A stretch of 64,000 bases of DNA from an uncultured Desulfovibrio sp. (GTDB lineage: Bacteria; Desulfobacterota; Desulfovibrionia; Desulfovibrionales; Desulfovibrionaceae), in contig CAKTDV010000002.1 in the NCBI GenBank assembly GCA_934546745.1, forward strand, positions 124,001-188,000, read 5' to 3'. The first letter of the stretch is position 1. Every line of letters begins with the position of its first letter. Shown piece by piece: positions 50,812 through 60,114 of this stretch. The position numbers and the translations under genes are program-made. The notes under the pieces were generated by a model. It searched no databases. It had not been told where the DNA came from and was given only the letters and a program-made list of their open reading frames with translations.

Positions 50812-51993
50812 ATGCGGCCTATGGAACATCATGAGACAAACGCCGCCCGCCCGGAAGCCGATGCCGTTGTGCTTTTTTCCGGCGGGCTGGACAGTATTCT
50901 GGCCGCAAGGCTGCTGGAGGATCAGGGGCTGCGTGTGCGCTGCCTGCATTTTTATTCGCCGTTCTTCGGGGAGCCCGCCGCCGTAGCCTGGTGGCGGCGT
51001 ATCTACCGGCTGGAGATTGATGCCGTTGACGTTGGCGAGGAGTTCTGCGAACTGCTGCGGCAACGCCCCGAGCATCATTTCGGCAAGGCGCTCAACCCCT
51101 GCATGGACTGCAAGATTCTCTTGCTGCGCCATGCCCGCCGCCATATGGAACGCCTTGGGGCCCGCATCGTCGCGACGGGAGAGGTGCTTGGGCAGCGCCC
51201 CATGTCGCAGCGCCGGGACGCCCTGAACGTCATTCGCCGTGATGCCGGCGTGGAGGACGTGCTCCTGCGCCCGCTCAGCGCGCTGTGCCTGCCGCCCATT
51301 CCCGCCGAGGAAAAGGGTTTTGTGGATCGATCGCGCCTGCTGGGCATCAGCGGGCGCGGCCGCAAGGAGCAGCTGGAACTGGCCCGGAAATACCGGCTTG
51401 CCCACATCCCCACGCCCGGCGGCGGCTGCCGCCTGACGGAAAAGGGGAACGCCTGCCGCTACTGGCCTGTGCTGCGCTTTCTGCCGCGGCCGGAGGCCGC
51501 TGATTTCCATCTGGCCAATCTGGGGCGGCAGTTCTGGCTGGAACGCGGGGGAGAGCGTTTCTGGTTGAGCATGGGGCGTAATGCGCGTGACAACGAGTCC
51601 CTGATCGCGGCGCTGCGGCCCGACGATGTCCGTATAGGGATCGCCGGGTTCGCCGGTCCTGTGGCCGTGGCCCGCTTTGGCGCCACCTGGCCCGAGGACG
51701 CGCTGGCCGATGCCGCCGCCCTGACGGCCTCCTATGCCGGCAAGGCCCTTGCCGCCGCCCAGCGCGGCGAACGCGTCTATGGACGCGCCCTTGCGCCTGA
51801 CGGCAGGGAACTCTGGCGCGGCCCCGTTGAACCCCGCCGCGACGGCGTCTGGCGGGAACCCCAGTGGGAAAGCGCCCGGGAAGAAATCCGCGAGGAGCGG
51901 CGGGCGCGTATACAGGCCCGGGAGCGGGAGCGTCTTGCCCGCGGGGAGGCGCGTCGTCACGCGGCGCCGGACGGCGCGACAAGGCCCTCATAA
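50812..51993 (+). CDS. PP-loop ATP pyrophosphatase, MnmA/ThiI-like (tRNA thiolation?)
   Basis: The 393-residue protein starts with a PP-loop (VVLFSGGLDSILAARLL) and has a CMDCK motif (NPCMDCKILLLRHARRHMERLGARIVATGEVLGQRPMSQ region) like enzymes that adenylate a tRNA base and insert sulfur. The C-terminal 180 residues are less clear, with a long basic/acidic helix at the end (EEIREERRARIQARERERLARGE). It could be a tRNA 4-thiouridine or 2-thiouridine enzyme or a sulfur-related paralogue. The start is uncertain (ATG 50812 or 50821). Divergent from recA. Confidence 0.7.
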   Translation: MRPMEHHETNAARPEADAVVLFSGGLDSILAARLLEDQGLRVRCLHFYSPFFGEPAAVAWWRRIYRLEIDAVDVGEEFCELLRQRPEHHFGKALNPCMDCKILLLRHARRHMERLGARIVATGEVLGQRPMSQRRDALNVIRRDAGVEDVLLRPLSALCLPPIPAEEKGFVDRSRLLGISGRGRKEQLELARKYRLAHIPTPGGGCRLTEKGNACRYWPVLRFLPRPEAADFHLANLGRQFWLERGGERFWLSMGRNARDNESLIAALRPDDVRIGIAGFAGPVAVARFGATWPEDALADAAALTASYAGKALAAAQRGERVYGRALAPDGRELWRGPVEPRRDGVWREPQWESAREEIREERRARIQARERERLARGEARRHAAPDGATRPS

Positions 51994-52105
51994 ACGGTTA
52001 GCCTTTACAAAGTCGGTAAAACGGCATAACATATTCTATTCAACGACACTGGTTCTTCCCGCGGGCCGCCCCGCACAGGCGGCGCCGGGGAAGACGGAGA
52101 GGAAC

Positions 52106-52468
52106 ATGGATCAAAAAGACATCGAGTATTTCCGAAAGCTGCTCACGTCCATGCTGGATGAAGCCAAGCAGAAAGGCGATTCCACCATTGAGGAGCTGAA
52201 CGTCGGCAACGAGCTTTTTGCCGATCCCGCCGATCGCGCCACAGCGGAATCCGATCGTTCCTTCACCCTGCGTATCCGCGACCGTGAGCGTCGCCTGATT
52301 CGCAAGATCCAGACCGCGTTGCAGCGCATTGACGAAGGTTCCTATGGCATTTGCGAGGAGTGCGGCGAGGCAATTTCCGTTGCGCGCCTCAAGGCCCGCC
52401 CTGTGACCCGCCTCTGCATCAACTGCAAGGCCAGGCAGGAGGAGGACGAGCATCTGCGCGGCGATTGA
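52106..52468 (+). CDS. dksA: DksA/TraR-family RNA polymerase-binding factor
   Basis: The 120-residue protein has a coiled coil with the tip motif DPADRA (DxxDxA, needed to act on RNA polymerase with ppGpp) and a four-cysteine zinc finger (CEECGEAISVARLKARPVTRLCINC). GGAGAGGAAC precedes ATG 52106. DksA acts through the polymerase secondary channel in the stringent response. Confidence 0.93.
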   Translation: MDQKDIEYFRKLLTSMLDEAKQKGDSTIEELNVGNELFADPADRATAESDRSFTLRIRDRERRLIRKIQTALQRIDEGSYGICEECGEAISVARLKARPVTRLCINCKARQEEDEHLRGD

Positions 52469-52670
52469 GTCCGTTTTTGGGAATGGCGCATCCAGAGCGG
52501 TTTCATGGTGAGACGGAGACCTCTCCGGGCGGACGCGGGAGTGATCCGCGCCGGGAGCGCCGTCACGGTAAGGTTTCTGTGCTGTTCAACGCCTTCCGGG
52601 AGGAAGGCCGCCGCCTTTCGGCCTGTGCCGCAAGGCGGTTTTTTCGTCGTTTGCCCCGGAGAATTGTCCT

Positions 52671-54374
52671 ATGGATGCCCATGTGTTCTGGGCCTTGTGC
52701 CATGCCCTGATGCCGCGCCTGACAGGCGCGCGGATAGGAAAGATACAGGAGCCGGCCCCCGGCGTGACCAGCCTTGCGCTTGCCCTGCCGCACGGCGCGC
52801 GCGCCGCTGGCCCGGAGGTTCCGGAGAGTCCGCGCAAGGCATGGCTTGTCCTGCGGGCGGAACGCAGAGATCCCTTTCTGTTCCTCTCACACGACAAGCC
52901 CGCAGCCCCCCTTTCGCCGTCCGCTCCTGTCATGCGGCTGCGCAAGTATGCCGCCGGACGCCGTATTCTCTCGCTCGTGCCTGATTTCGCCGAACGTCGT
53001 CTCTGGTTGCTGCTGCGCGGCGATACCTCCGCCGGGGCTGTGGCGCATTCCGGGGAAGGTGGACCCGTTACCCTCTGGCTGTTGCTGGATCTGCGGGAAG
53101 GCCCCGCGTTGCGTTTTTTGGATGAGGAGCGGTGTCCCCGTCCCGCCGAGCCCCGTTGGCCCGATCCCGCGGAGATGGAAGAGCCCTGCCGCCTCTGGCG
53201 CGACTGGCCTGTGATCACGCCTGCCCTGCGGCGTACGCTGCCGTTCATGGACGCGCCGGATCGCGCCGCGTTGCTGGAAGATTTGCGCCTCGGCGGCGGG
53301 GATCTGTTCCTCTATCTTCCCGCCGGCGGCGCGGACGCACAGCGTGACGGCGGCGTCGCGCCCCCCTGCCTGCTCAGCGCCTGGCCCCTGCCTCAGGAGC
53401 GCAAGCCCGCCTCCTGGTCCGGCTGGCGGGAAATTGTGGGAGAGGACGCGGTGTCTCTTGCGGAACAGGCCGGAAAGCTGCTGGTTCTGTCCAGGATAGG
53501 ACACGATGCCGCTGGAGCCGCCGCCGCGCCGCTGCTGCGTCAGGAGCGCAGGACGGCCCGCCTGCTGGAGAAACTGCGCGATGAGGAAACGCGTCTGCAA
53601 GGTATGTGCGCCTTGAGCCGTGACGCCGAAGCCCTGCGGGCAAATCTCTGGCGCTGGCCCGCGGATGCCCGTCCTCCTTTTGTGGAGGTGGAGGAAGAGA
53701 CGCCCGGCGGCGAGGGGCGCACCCGCCGCATCGCCATTGATCCCCGCCGCACGGTGCGGGAGGAGATGGAAGCCCTTTTTCATGCGGCGCGGCGCGGCAG
53801 GCGCGGGCTGGAGCACGTGGCCCGGCGCGGGAAGGAACTGGAAGCCGAAAGGGAACGGCTGGAGCGGGAGCGGCGCGCCGTTCTGGCCGGAGGCTCGCTC
53901 CGTCCTGATCCGGGAAACGTCGTTGCCACCGTTGCCGGCCAGTCGGGCCGGCTGTCGCGTCAGGCGCAGCTCTTCATCAGCTCCGATGGCTTTGCCCTGC
54001 TGCGTGGCAGGGATGCCAGAGGCAACGGCGTTGTCCGCCGTATGGCCGCGCCCCATGACATCTGGCTTCATGCCGGCGGGGGGCCGGGATCGCATGTCAT
54101 TATCCGGCGCGCCTACGCCGGACAGGAGGTGCCGGAACGCACGCTGGACGAAGCCGGGGGGCTGGCCGCCTGCAAAAGCTGGCTGCGCGACGCCGCGCGC
54201 GCCCGTATCCTTTACGCCGAAGTCCGCCACATCAAACCCCTGCGGGGCGCTGCGCCGGGTACCGTGCGCGTGGACAGGGTCTGGCTTTCGCGGGAGGTTC
54301 CCGTCCGTCCGGAGCTTGAGACGCTGCTTGCTCCCGACGCCTCCGGGCCGGAGGACGTGGCGGACGGGGGATGA
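52671..54374 (+). CDS. NFACT-family protein (RqcH/FbpA-like)
   Basis: The 567-residue product has an N-terminal NFACT-N domain (residues ~1-200), a central helical coiled coil (RQERRTARLLEKLRDEETRLQGM, GLEHVARRGKELEAERERLERERRAVL) and a C-terminal NFACT-R domain (FISSDGFALLRGRDARGNGVVRRMAAPHDIWLHAGGGPGSHVIIRR). RqcH-type proteins add alanine tails to stalled nascent chains on 50S subunits. I could not find the Asp-Arg pair reported to be essential in RqcH at the expected N-terminal place, so tailing activity is not assured. A stem-loop follows, shared with the convergent ttcA-like gene. Confidence 0.85.
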   Translation: MDAHVFWALCHALMPRLTGARIGKIQEPAPGVTSLALALPHGARAAGPEVPESPRKAWLVLRAERRDPFLFLSHDKPAAPLSPSAPVMRLRKYAAGRRILSLVPDFAERRLWLLLRGDTSAGAVAHSGEGGPVTLWLLLDLREGPALRFLDEERCPRPAEPRWPDPAEMEEPCRLWRDWPVITPALRRTLPFMDAPDRAALLEDLRLGGGDLFLYLPAGGADAQRDGGVAPPCLLSAWPLPQERKPASWSGWREIVGEDAVSLAEQAGKLLVLSRIGHDAAGAAAAPLLRQERRTARLLEKLRDEETRLQGMCALSRDAEALRANLWRWPADARPPFVEVEEETPGGEGRTRRIAIDPRRTVREEMEALFHAARRGRRGLEHVARRGKELEAERERLERERRAVLAGGSLRPDPGNVVATVAGQSGRLSRQAQLFISSDGFALLRGRDARGNGVVRRMAAPHDIWLHAGGGPGSHVIIRRAYAGQEVPERTLDEAGGLAACKSWLRDAARARILYAEVRHIKPLRGAAPGTVRVDRVWLSREVPVRPELETLLAPDASGPEDVADGG

Positions 54375-54376
54375 CG

Positions 54377-54408
54377 CCGCTTGCGCAACTGAGCAATTGC
54401 ACAAGCGG
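54377..54408. terminator. Bidirectional stem-loop between convergent genes
   Basis: CCGCTTGCGCAA and TTGCACAAGCGG pair with a single mismatch around an 8-nt loop. It lies between two convergent stop codons. No T-run is present. Confidence 0.5.
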
Positions 54409-54414
54409 AATGCG

Positions 54415-55188
54415 CTAGGATGCCGCGCCTTCCTCCTGATCCGCGCTCAGGGCGGACAGGCTCTTTTCTGTCTGCCAGCGTTCCAGGCCGTTGAGAATGC
54501 AGCGTCGCGAATCCTTGGCGACGGCATAGAGGTGTTCCAGCGTGGCGGTCATATGGCTGCGGGCCGTGTTTCCCGCCGAGGGGCAGCTGTTGGCCCAGAT
54601 GGGGAGTTCCCATTGCCGGGCGGCCTTGACGATAAAGCTTTTCTCGACGAAAAGAAGCGGCCGGATGAGATGCAGCGCGCCGCCGAAAAACGCCTCGTTG
54701 GGGCTGAGACCGTCCACGCGGCCGTTGCGGCACAGGTTCATGAAGAACGTTGCGGCCAGATCGTCGGCATTGTGGCCCAGGGCGAGGTGGGTCAGGCGGT
54801 ACTGGGCGCACAGCTCGAACATGCGTTTGCGCCGCAGCCACGCGCAGCGGAAGCAGGGGGAGCGCCGCAGGTTGCGTTCCGAATGGGCTTCCGGGCCGAA
54901 ATCGGTCATTTCCAGATGCGCCGGGATGCCGTTTCGGGCGAGCCATGCCGCCAGAGGCAGATGGTTGGATGCGTCAAAGCCGGGATTGAGATGGATCGCC
55001 ATGATTTCAAAAGGAAAGGGGACGATGCCCTGCCGGATATGCAGGCATTTGAGGAGGACAAAACTGTCCACGCCGCCGGAGACGGCAATGCCTATGCGGC
55101 TGCCCGGCCGCACCATGCGGAGCCGCTGCATGGCCTTGCCCGCGCTTTTTACGCAGCACTCCTGCGCAAAGGTTCTTTTTTCCCTCAT
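54415..55188 (-). CDS. ttcA: TtcA-like tRNA 2-thiocytidine synthetase
   Basis: The 257-residue protein has the PP-loop SGGVDSFVLL, a CFRCAWLRRKRMFELC segment with the CxxC typical of TtcA, and ALGHNADDLAATFFMNLCRNGR. TtcA inserts sulfur at C32 of certain tRNAs using a 4Fe-4S cluster. Related proteins with the same folds exist (TilS, CTU1); TtcA-like is the best fit. Second PP-loop gene within 5 kb. Confidence 0.85.
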   Translation of the reverse strand: MREKRTFAQECCVKSAGKAMQRLRMVRPGSRIGIAVSGGVDSFVLLKCLHIRQGIVPFPFEIMAIHLNPGFDASNHLPLAAWLARNGIPAHLEMTDFGPEAHSERNLRRSPCFRCAWLRRKRMFELCAQYRLTHLALGHNADDLAATFFMNLCRNGRVDGLSPNEAFFGGALHLIRPLLFVEKSFIVKAARQWELPIWANSCPSAGNTARSHMTATLEHLYAVAKDSRRCILNGLERWQTEKSLSALSADQEEGAAS

Positions 55189-55386
55189 CGGTGGTATCCT
55201 TGACGTGTTGCGCCCCAGGTATGCCGTGTGTTCCCCACGGCGGGAAAGGGCGTCGTGACAGGAAACGTTGCTTGACAGGCAAAGGGACTCTACCTATTGT
55301 TACTTGTTACGGCAAGCCGGCCGCCGCAGGCGGTCCGCTTGCCTCTACCCATTTTTTGCCTTGCCTGCGGCAGGCATGGAGGAACC

Positions 55387-55623
55387 ATGGCCCGCATTAC
55401 CGTGGAAGATTGCCAGGAACGTGTGGACAATCGTTTTTTGCTCGTCCAAATGGCCATCAAGCGTGTGCGTCAGTACCGCGAAGGGTACGAACCTCTGCTT
55501 GATACCAACAACAAGGAAGTTGTCACCGCCCTGCGTGAAATCGCCGCGGGCAAGGTCATGCCTGACGACAAGACGCTGTACACCCCGCTGCCTGGACAGC
55601 AGGTTTCCGACAGCGATCAATAG
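55387..55623 (+). CDS. rpoZ: DNA-directed RNA polymerase omega subunit
   Basis: The 78-residue protein starts MARITVEDCQERVDNRFLLVQMAIKRVRQYREG, the omega signature, followed by NKEVVTALREIAAGKV. GGAGGAACC precedes ATG 55387. dnaJ follows 95 bp later. Confidence 0.96.
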   Translation: MARITVEDCQERVDNRFLLVQMAIKRVRQYREGYEPLLDTNNKEVVTALREIAAGKVMPDDKTLYTPLPGQQVSDSDQ

Positions 55624-55718
55624 GCTGGCGTGAAAGCGGCGCTGTCCGCGCGCATCGGTAAACACACGCTTTTCCCTACTCAAACCGCTCCGCAGAGGAG
55701 AGCCCAGCGAGACATTGC

Positions 55719-56819
55719 ATGGCACGCGACTACTATGAAGTTCTCGGCGTCGAACGTTCGGCCGGCGAGGAAGAGATCAAGAAAGCCTACCGTAAGCTGG
55801 CGATGAAATACCATCCGGATCGCAATCCGGGCGACGCCAACGCGGAACAGAGATTCAAGGAAGCCGCGGAAGCCTACGACGTCCTGCGCGATCCCGGAAA
55901 GCGTGCCCAGTACGATCGTTTCGGCCATGTGGGCGGCGCTGGCAGCGGTTTTGGCAGTAACGAGGATATTTTTGCGCATTTCAGCGATATTTTTGGAGAT
56001 CTGTTCGGCTTTACCGCGGCGGGCGGCGGTGTGCGTCCCATGGCTGGGGCGGATCTGCGCTACAATCTGAGCATCAGCTTCGAACAGGCGGCGACGGGCG
56101 ACGAAATCAGACTTTCCCTGCCCCGGCATATTGATTGCCCTGAGTGCAAGGGGTCTGGCGCGGCTCCGGGCAGCAGCCCGGAAACCTGCCGTCATTGCGG
56201 CGGCACCGGGCAGATTCGCCGTTCTCAGGGCTTTTTCCAGTTGGCCATGCCCTGTTCCGCCTGCCACGGGACGGGGCAGATCATTACCAAGCCCTGTCCC
56301 AGATGCAAGGGGGAAGGGACTGTGGAGAGCATTCGGGAGATCGTTGTGCGCGTCCCCGCGGGCGTGGACACCGGCACGCGGCTGCGGGTGCGCGGCGAGG
56401 GTGACCCCGGCGTTCACGGAGGGCCTCCCGGCGATCTCTATGTGGTGCTGCATGTGGAACAGAGCAAGCACTACCGGCGGCAGGGACAGGATCTCATTTA
56501 CACGTGCGGTATCAGCTTTGTGAAAGCCGCACTCGGCTGCCGTGTGGAAGTCCCCGGACTCAAGGAACCGCTGCCCCTGGAGATTCCCAAAGGTATACAG
56601 AGCGGGACGCTGCTGCGTCTGGCGGGCGAGGGGATGCCCTATCCCGGAAGGACGCAGCGTGGCGATCTGCTTGTGGAAGTGCGCGTGGTGACGCCTACCC
56701 GGCTCACGGAAAGGCAGGAAGAGTTGCTGCGCGAATTTGAGGCGCACGATCAGGAAGAAGGGCCGCTGGACAAGGCCAAGGATTTTGTCAAGAATCTCTT
56801 CAAGAAAGAGAAGGAATGA
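55719..56819 (+). CDS. dnaJ: Chaperone DnaJ
   Basis: The 366-residue type I J-protein has the J domain (YYEVLGVERSAGEEEIKKAYRKLAMKYHPDRNPG with HPD), a Gly/Phe-rich linker (GGAGSGFGSNEDIF), four CxxCxGxG zinc repeats (CPECKGSG, CRHCGGTG, CSACHGTG, CPRCKGEG) and the C-terminal substrate domains. Works with DnaK and GrpE in folding. dnaK is not in the window. Confidence 0.97.
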   Translation: MARDYYEVLGVERSAGEEEIKKAYRKLAMKYHPDRNPGDANAEQRFKEAAEAYDVLRDPGKRAQYDRFGHVGGAGSGFGSNEDIFAHFSDIFGDLFGFTAAGGGVRPMAGADLRYNLSISFEQAATGDEIRLSLPRHIDCPECKGSGAAPGSSPETCRHCGGTGQIRRSQGFFQLAMPCSACHGTGQIITKPCPRCKGEGTVESIREIVVRVPAGVDTGTRLRVRGEGDPGVHGGPPGDLYVVLHVEQSKHYRRQGQDLIYTCGISFVKAALGCRVEVPGLKEPLPLEIPKGIQSGTLLRLAGEGMPYPGRTQRGDLLVEVRVVTPTRLTERQEELLREFEAHDQEEGPLDKAKDFVKNLFKKEKE

Positions 56820-56911
56820 GCGGGGGCGTCCCTTTCGGGGCGCTTTCATCGCGTGTGACACACCATGCCGCGCGTACGCTCTGACGCGGGGAAGGGACGG
56901 GAGAAGTGCGT

Positions 56912-57454
56912 ATGCCGTGGCGTTTTTTTCCACTTCTGTGCGTCCTGCTGTGTACGCCCTTTTTCTGCCGGGCGGGGGAGCGGTATCCTGTCAGCCTGCT
57001 GGGGGGCCTTGTCTCGCTGGAGGTTCCTGAGGGCTTGTCGCCGCTGGCGGCGGATCTGCGCAGGGCCAAATTCCCCGATCTGCCCTTTGATGCCGGCGAT
57101 GTGCTTGCGTCGCAAGATGGCAGCGCCACCGTTGCCGTTTGCCGTTCTGAAATGCCCTTTCCTGACGACATGGCAACGGCCCGCCCCGTGCTTTCCATGG
57201 AGCTGCATGAGCTGTATCCCGACGCCCTCTGGGTGCGCGACGACCTTGTCATGGTGGACGGACGCTTTTGCGCCCGTTTTTCCCTTGAGACGGTCGCGCC
57301 GGACGGGCCTCTGCGGCACGATGTGCTTGTGTTCGGCCATGAGGGGCGGATGCTTGTCGTTTCCGTCAGCGCTGGCGGGCCGTCGCGCGGACGCTGGATG
57401 GGCCATAGTGAGGAAATCCTGCAAAGCCTGCGTGTCAGAGCGGTTGCCCGGTGA
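56912..57454 (+). CDS. Exported protein of unknown function
   Basis: About 180 residues starting MPWRFFPLLCVLLCTPFFCRAGERYP, a signal peptide with cleavage after the alanine near residue 22. The mature part has SLLGGLVSLEVPEG and a regular mix of strands and one helix; it ends RGRWMGHSEEILQSLRV. I do not recognise the family; the pattern (short strand-rich domain, one C-terminal helix) is like small periplasmic DUF4908/DcrB-type domains, but that is a guess. A GTG two codons upstream is the other possible start. It follows dnaJ by 92 bp. Confidence 0.7.
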   Translation: MPWRFFPLLCVLLCTPFFCRAGERYPVSLLGGLVSLEVPEGLSPLAADLRRAKFPDLPFDAGDVLASQDGSATVAVCRSEMPFPDDMATARPVLSMELHELYPDALWVRDDLVMVDGRFCARFSLETVAPDGPLRHDVLVFGHEGRMLVVSVSAGGPSRGRWMGHSEEILQSLRVRAVAR

Positions 57455-57611
57455 GAATTCTCCCCACTCCCCGACATGGCGTTCATGCGCATCTGTACCC
57501 CCTCGCCGCTCCATAGCGCCTGCAATATGCTGTTATCCCAGACAGCGTCATCTCCGCCAATGACCGGCAGGGGGATGTCTTTGAGTTCCAGATCGCGCGA
57601 AAAACCAAATT

Positions 57612-58550
57612 CTAGCCACCGAACCACTCTGGGCGGGCGTTGGGCGCATCCGCGCGGCATCCCTGCCAGAGCTGGCGGGCGGCCAGCGCCCGCCGGATGT
57701 CGGTAATGACGCCGCGCTTGTCCAGCGCCCATGCCGGCGCTTCCAGTTCTCCGGGGGAGGGATCGGCCTGAATACGGTGCAGCACTATTGTGGAGGGGAT
57801 GCGCGGCAGCACACCGCAGAGCCAGTCCACATATTCGTCCCGGGCCAGCGGCGCATACTGGCCCAGCGCATGGAGGCGGGCCAGTCCCGTTCCCCGTGGA
57901 ACATAGACATTGTGCAGTTTCAGTCCGGCCAGCGGCAGGGAGACGGCCCACTCCACGCTGCGGGCGAAGTCTTCGTAGTCTTCGCCGGGCAGGCCCGCCA
58001 TGAGATGGCCGCACACCAGCAGCCCGGCCTGCGCGGCCATGCGTATTGCCCGGGCGGAGGATGCCGCGTCATGGCCGCGTTGCACGCGGCGCAACGTGGC
58101 ATCGTGCGCGCTTTGCAATCCCAGTTCCAGCCAGACTTCCGGCAGGGAGATGCCGGCCAGCATGGCAATGCGTTTCTCATCGAGGCAGTCGGGGCGGGTG
58201 CCGATGCTGACGCCCATGCAGCCCGGCAGGGCCACTATCTCCTCCAGCAGACGCCGCAGCCGGTCCACCGGTCCGTAGGTGTTGGAAAACGATTGCAGAT
58301 AGGCCATGAAACGCCTGTCGGGATCCGTGGCCGCGTACTTGGCGTGCCAGCGCCGCCATTGCCCGGCCAGCGACATTCCCCGCAGGCCAAGGCCGGAACC
58401 CGACCCCCCGGCGTTGCAGAACAGGCAGCCGTCGCGGGAGAGGGAACCGTCTCTGTTGGGACAGGTTGCGCCCGCGTCCAGTGGAATTTTTTGCACCCGC
58501 ACGCCGTAGCGCCGGCGAAACCATGTCGCCAATGTGTGCCAACGCAGCAT
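57612..58550 (-). CDS. YhcC-type radical SAM protein (TIGR01212-like)
   Basis: The product of about 312 residues has CPNRDGSLSRDGCLFC (the 7-residue spaced CxxxxxxxCxxC cluster motif of YhcC, unlike the usual CxxxCxxC), FMAYLQSFSNTYGP, GVSIGTRPDCLDEKRIAML, WLELGLQSAHDATLRRVQRGHD and GHLMAGLPGEDYEDF. Reaction is not settled; the group has been linked to redox/anaerobic regulation. ATG 58550 has AAGGGG upstream; a start at 58574 is also possible. It diverges from mreB. Confidence 0.88.
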   Translation of the reverse strand: MLRWHTLATWFRRRYGVRVQKIPLDAGATCPNRDGSLSRDGCLFCNAGGSGSGLGLRGMSLAGQWRRWHAKYAATDPDRRFMAYLQSFSNTYGPVDRLRRLLEEIVALPGCMGVSIGTRPDCLDEKRIAMLAGISLPEVWLELGLQSAHDATLRRVQRGHDAASSARAIRMAAQAGLLVCGHLMAGLPGEDYEDFARSVEWAVSLPLAGLKLHNVYVPRGTGLARLHALGQYAPLARDEYVDWLCGVLPRIPSTIVLHRIQADPSPGELEAPAWALDKRGVITDIRRALAARQLWQGCRADAPNARPEWFGG

Positions 58551-58814
58551 AAAACGCCCCTTTGCCGCCGTCATGGAAAAAGTTTCGCGGGGAAAAATTT
58601 TGAACCGCCCGCCGCCGCCCTTGACTTAGCGGCCAATTTATCCGAACAGAGGTATCCATTGAATCGTTGTGCCGCCTTTTCGCGGGGCCTTGAAATCCGC
58701 CCTTGATACAGGGCGTCTTCCTCTTCGCATTTTTCAACCAGGACGCGAGCCGCGCCTTGCGCGCGACGGCAGGCGAAACATACGCAGAGCAGCGGAGCGA
58801 GGCAAGCAAGACAG

Positions 58815-59855
58815 ATGTCGAAAATAATGGATTTTACACTGGGCATGTTTTCCAGCGACTTGGCCATCGATCTGGGAACAGCCAATACCTGCGTCTATGT
58901 GAAGGGACAGGGCATTGTGCTGCGCGAACCCTCCGTGGTCGCCGTCAAGAAAGACTCTCGCGGGAATAACGTGGTGCTGGCCGTCGGCGCGGATGCCAAA
59001 CGCATGCTGGGGCGCACGCCCGGCAATATCTCGGCCATCCGTCCCATGAAGGACGGCGTCATTGCCGATTTCGAAGTCACTGAGGCCATGCTGCGCCATT
59101 TTATTGCCAAAGTGCACAATTCCCGTCGCCTTGTGCGTCCGCGCATCATGGTCTGCGTGCCTACGGGCATCACGCAGGTGGAAAAGCGCGCCGTCAAGGA
59201 GTCGGCCCAGTCCGCCGGAGCGCGGGAAGTCTATCTTATCGAGGAGCCTATGGCGGCCGCCATCGGCGCTGATCTACCCATTCAGGAACCTACTTCCAAC
59301 ATGGTGGTGGACATCGGCGGCGGCACGACTGAAGTGGCGGTCATCTCTCTTGCGGGCATTGTGTATTCGCGCTCTGTGCGCGTGGGCGGCGACAAGATGG
59401 ACGAAGCCATCATGATGCATGTCAAGCGCAAATACAACATGCTGATTGGCGAATCCTCAGCCGAAGAGATCAAGATCAAGATCGCCTCCGCCTATCCGCT
59501 GGATCCTGAGCAGCAGATCGAGGTCAAGGGACGCGATCTTGTGACAGGCATCCCCCAGAATATCATCATCACTTCCGAAGAGGTGCGCAAGGCCATTTCC
59601 GAACAGGTGGACAGCATCGTTCAGGCGGTGCGCGTGGCCCTTGAACAGACGCCGCCGGAACTGGCCGCCGATATTGTCGATCGCGGCATTGTGCTGACGG
59701 GCGGCGGCGCACTCCTCAAGGGGCTTGATCAGCTCCTGCGCGAGGAGACCTCCCTGCCCATTACCGTGGTGGACGATCCCCTGTCCACCGTTGTCATGGG
59801 TACGGGCAGGGCGCTGGACAATCTGCATATTCTCAAGGAAGTGTGCATCGACTGA
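58815..59855 (+). CDS. mreB: Rod shape-determining protein MreB
   Basis: The 346-residue actin homologue starts MSKIMDFTLGMFSSDLAIDLGTANTCVYVKGQGIV (phosphate 1 loop), with VCVPTGITQVEKRAVKESA, IEEPMAAAIGADLPI, MVVDIGGGTTEVAVISLAGIV (phosphate 2) and GIVLTGGGALLKGLDQLL. It forms filaments under the membrane that guide lateral wall synthesis. It heads mreBCD-mrdA-rodA. Confidence 0.98.
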   Translation: MSKIMDFTLGMFSSDLAIDLGTANTCVYVKGQGIVLREPSVVAVKKDSRGNNVVLAVGADAKRMLGRTPGNISAIRPMKDGVIADFEVTEAMLRHFIAKVHNSRRLVRPRIMVCVPTGITQVEKRAVKESAQSAGAREVYLIEEPMAAAIGADLPIQEPTSNMVVDIGGGTTEVAVISLAGIVYSRSVRVGGDKMDEAIMMHVKRKYNMLIGESSAEEIKIKIASAYPLDPEQQIEVKGRDLVTGIPQNIIITSEEVRKAISEQVDSIVQAVRVALEQTPPELAADIVDRGIVLTGGGALLKGLDQLLREETSLPITVVDDPLSTVVMGTGRALDNLHILKEVCID

Positions 59856-59967
59856 GCCTCGTGAAAAACGTCTGGCGGACGGCGCGCGGGGATCGTCCTG
59901 GTTCAGGTGTTGTTCGGACGGGGCCGGGATACCGCGCTCCGTCCCCCTTCCGGCGGTCATGGGAGCG

Positions 59968-60022
59968 GACGCCCGATCATGACGCCTTTTCGAGGCGGCC
60001 TGTCGGGCGTTTCCCGTTTTTC
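59968..60022 (+). terminator. Possible attenuating hairpin in mreB-mreC gap
   Basis: CGCCCGA and TCGGGCG pair across about 25 nt (itself a smaller CGCC-GGCG hairpin), followed by TTTCCCGTTTTT. It could lower mreCD expression relative to mreB; the gap is 259 bp with no gene. Confidence 0.45.
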
Positions 60023-60114
60023 AACGCTCTTTCCGGAATGCCGCGAAAAGGCAAACTTACGACAACCAGGCGCGCCTCCTGCGGCGGAGGAGGCGGCGCG
60101 CCACAGGTGGCAAC

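Noticed and set aside
56800..58014. Minus-strand open frame of about 400 codons across the secreted-protein gene and part of yhcC
   Set aside because: Its first part is an off-frame reading of the yhcC-type radical SAM gene, so a frameshift in that gene was considered, but the yhcC frame is intact and full length.
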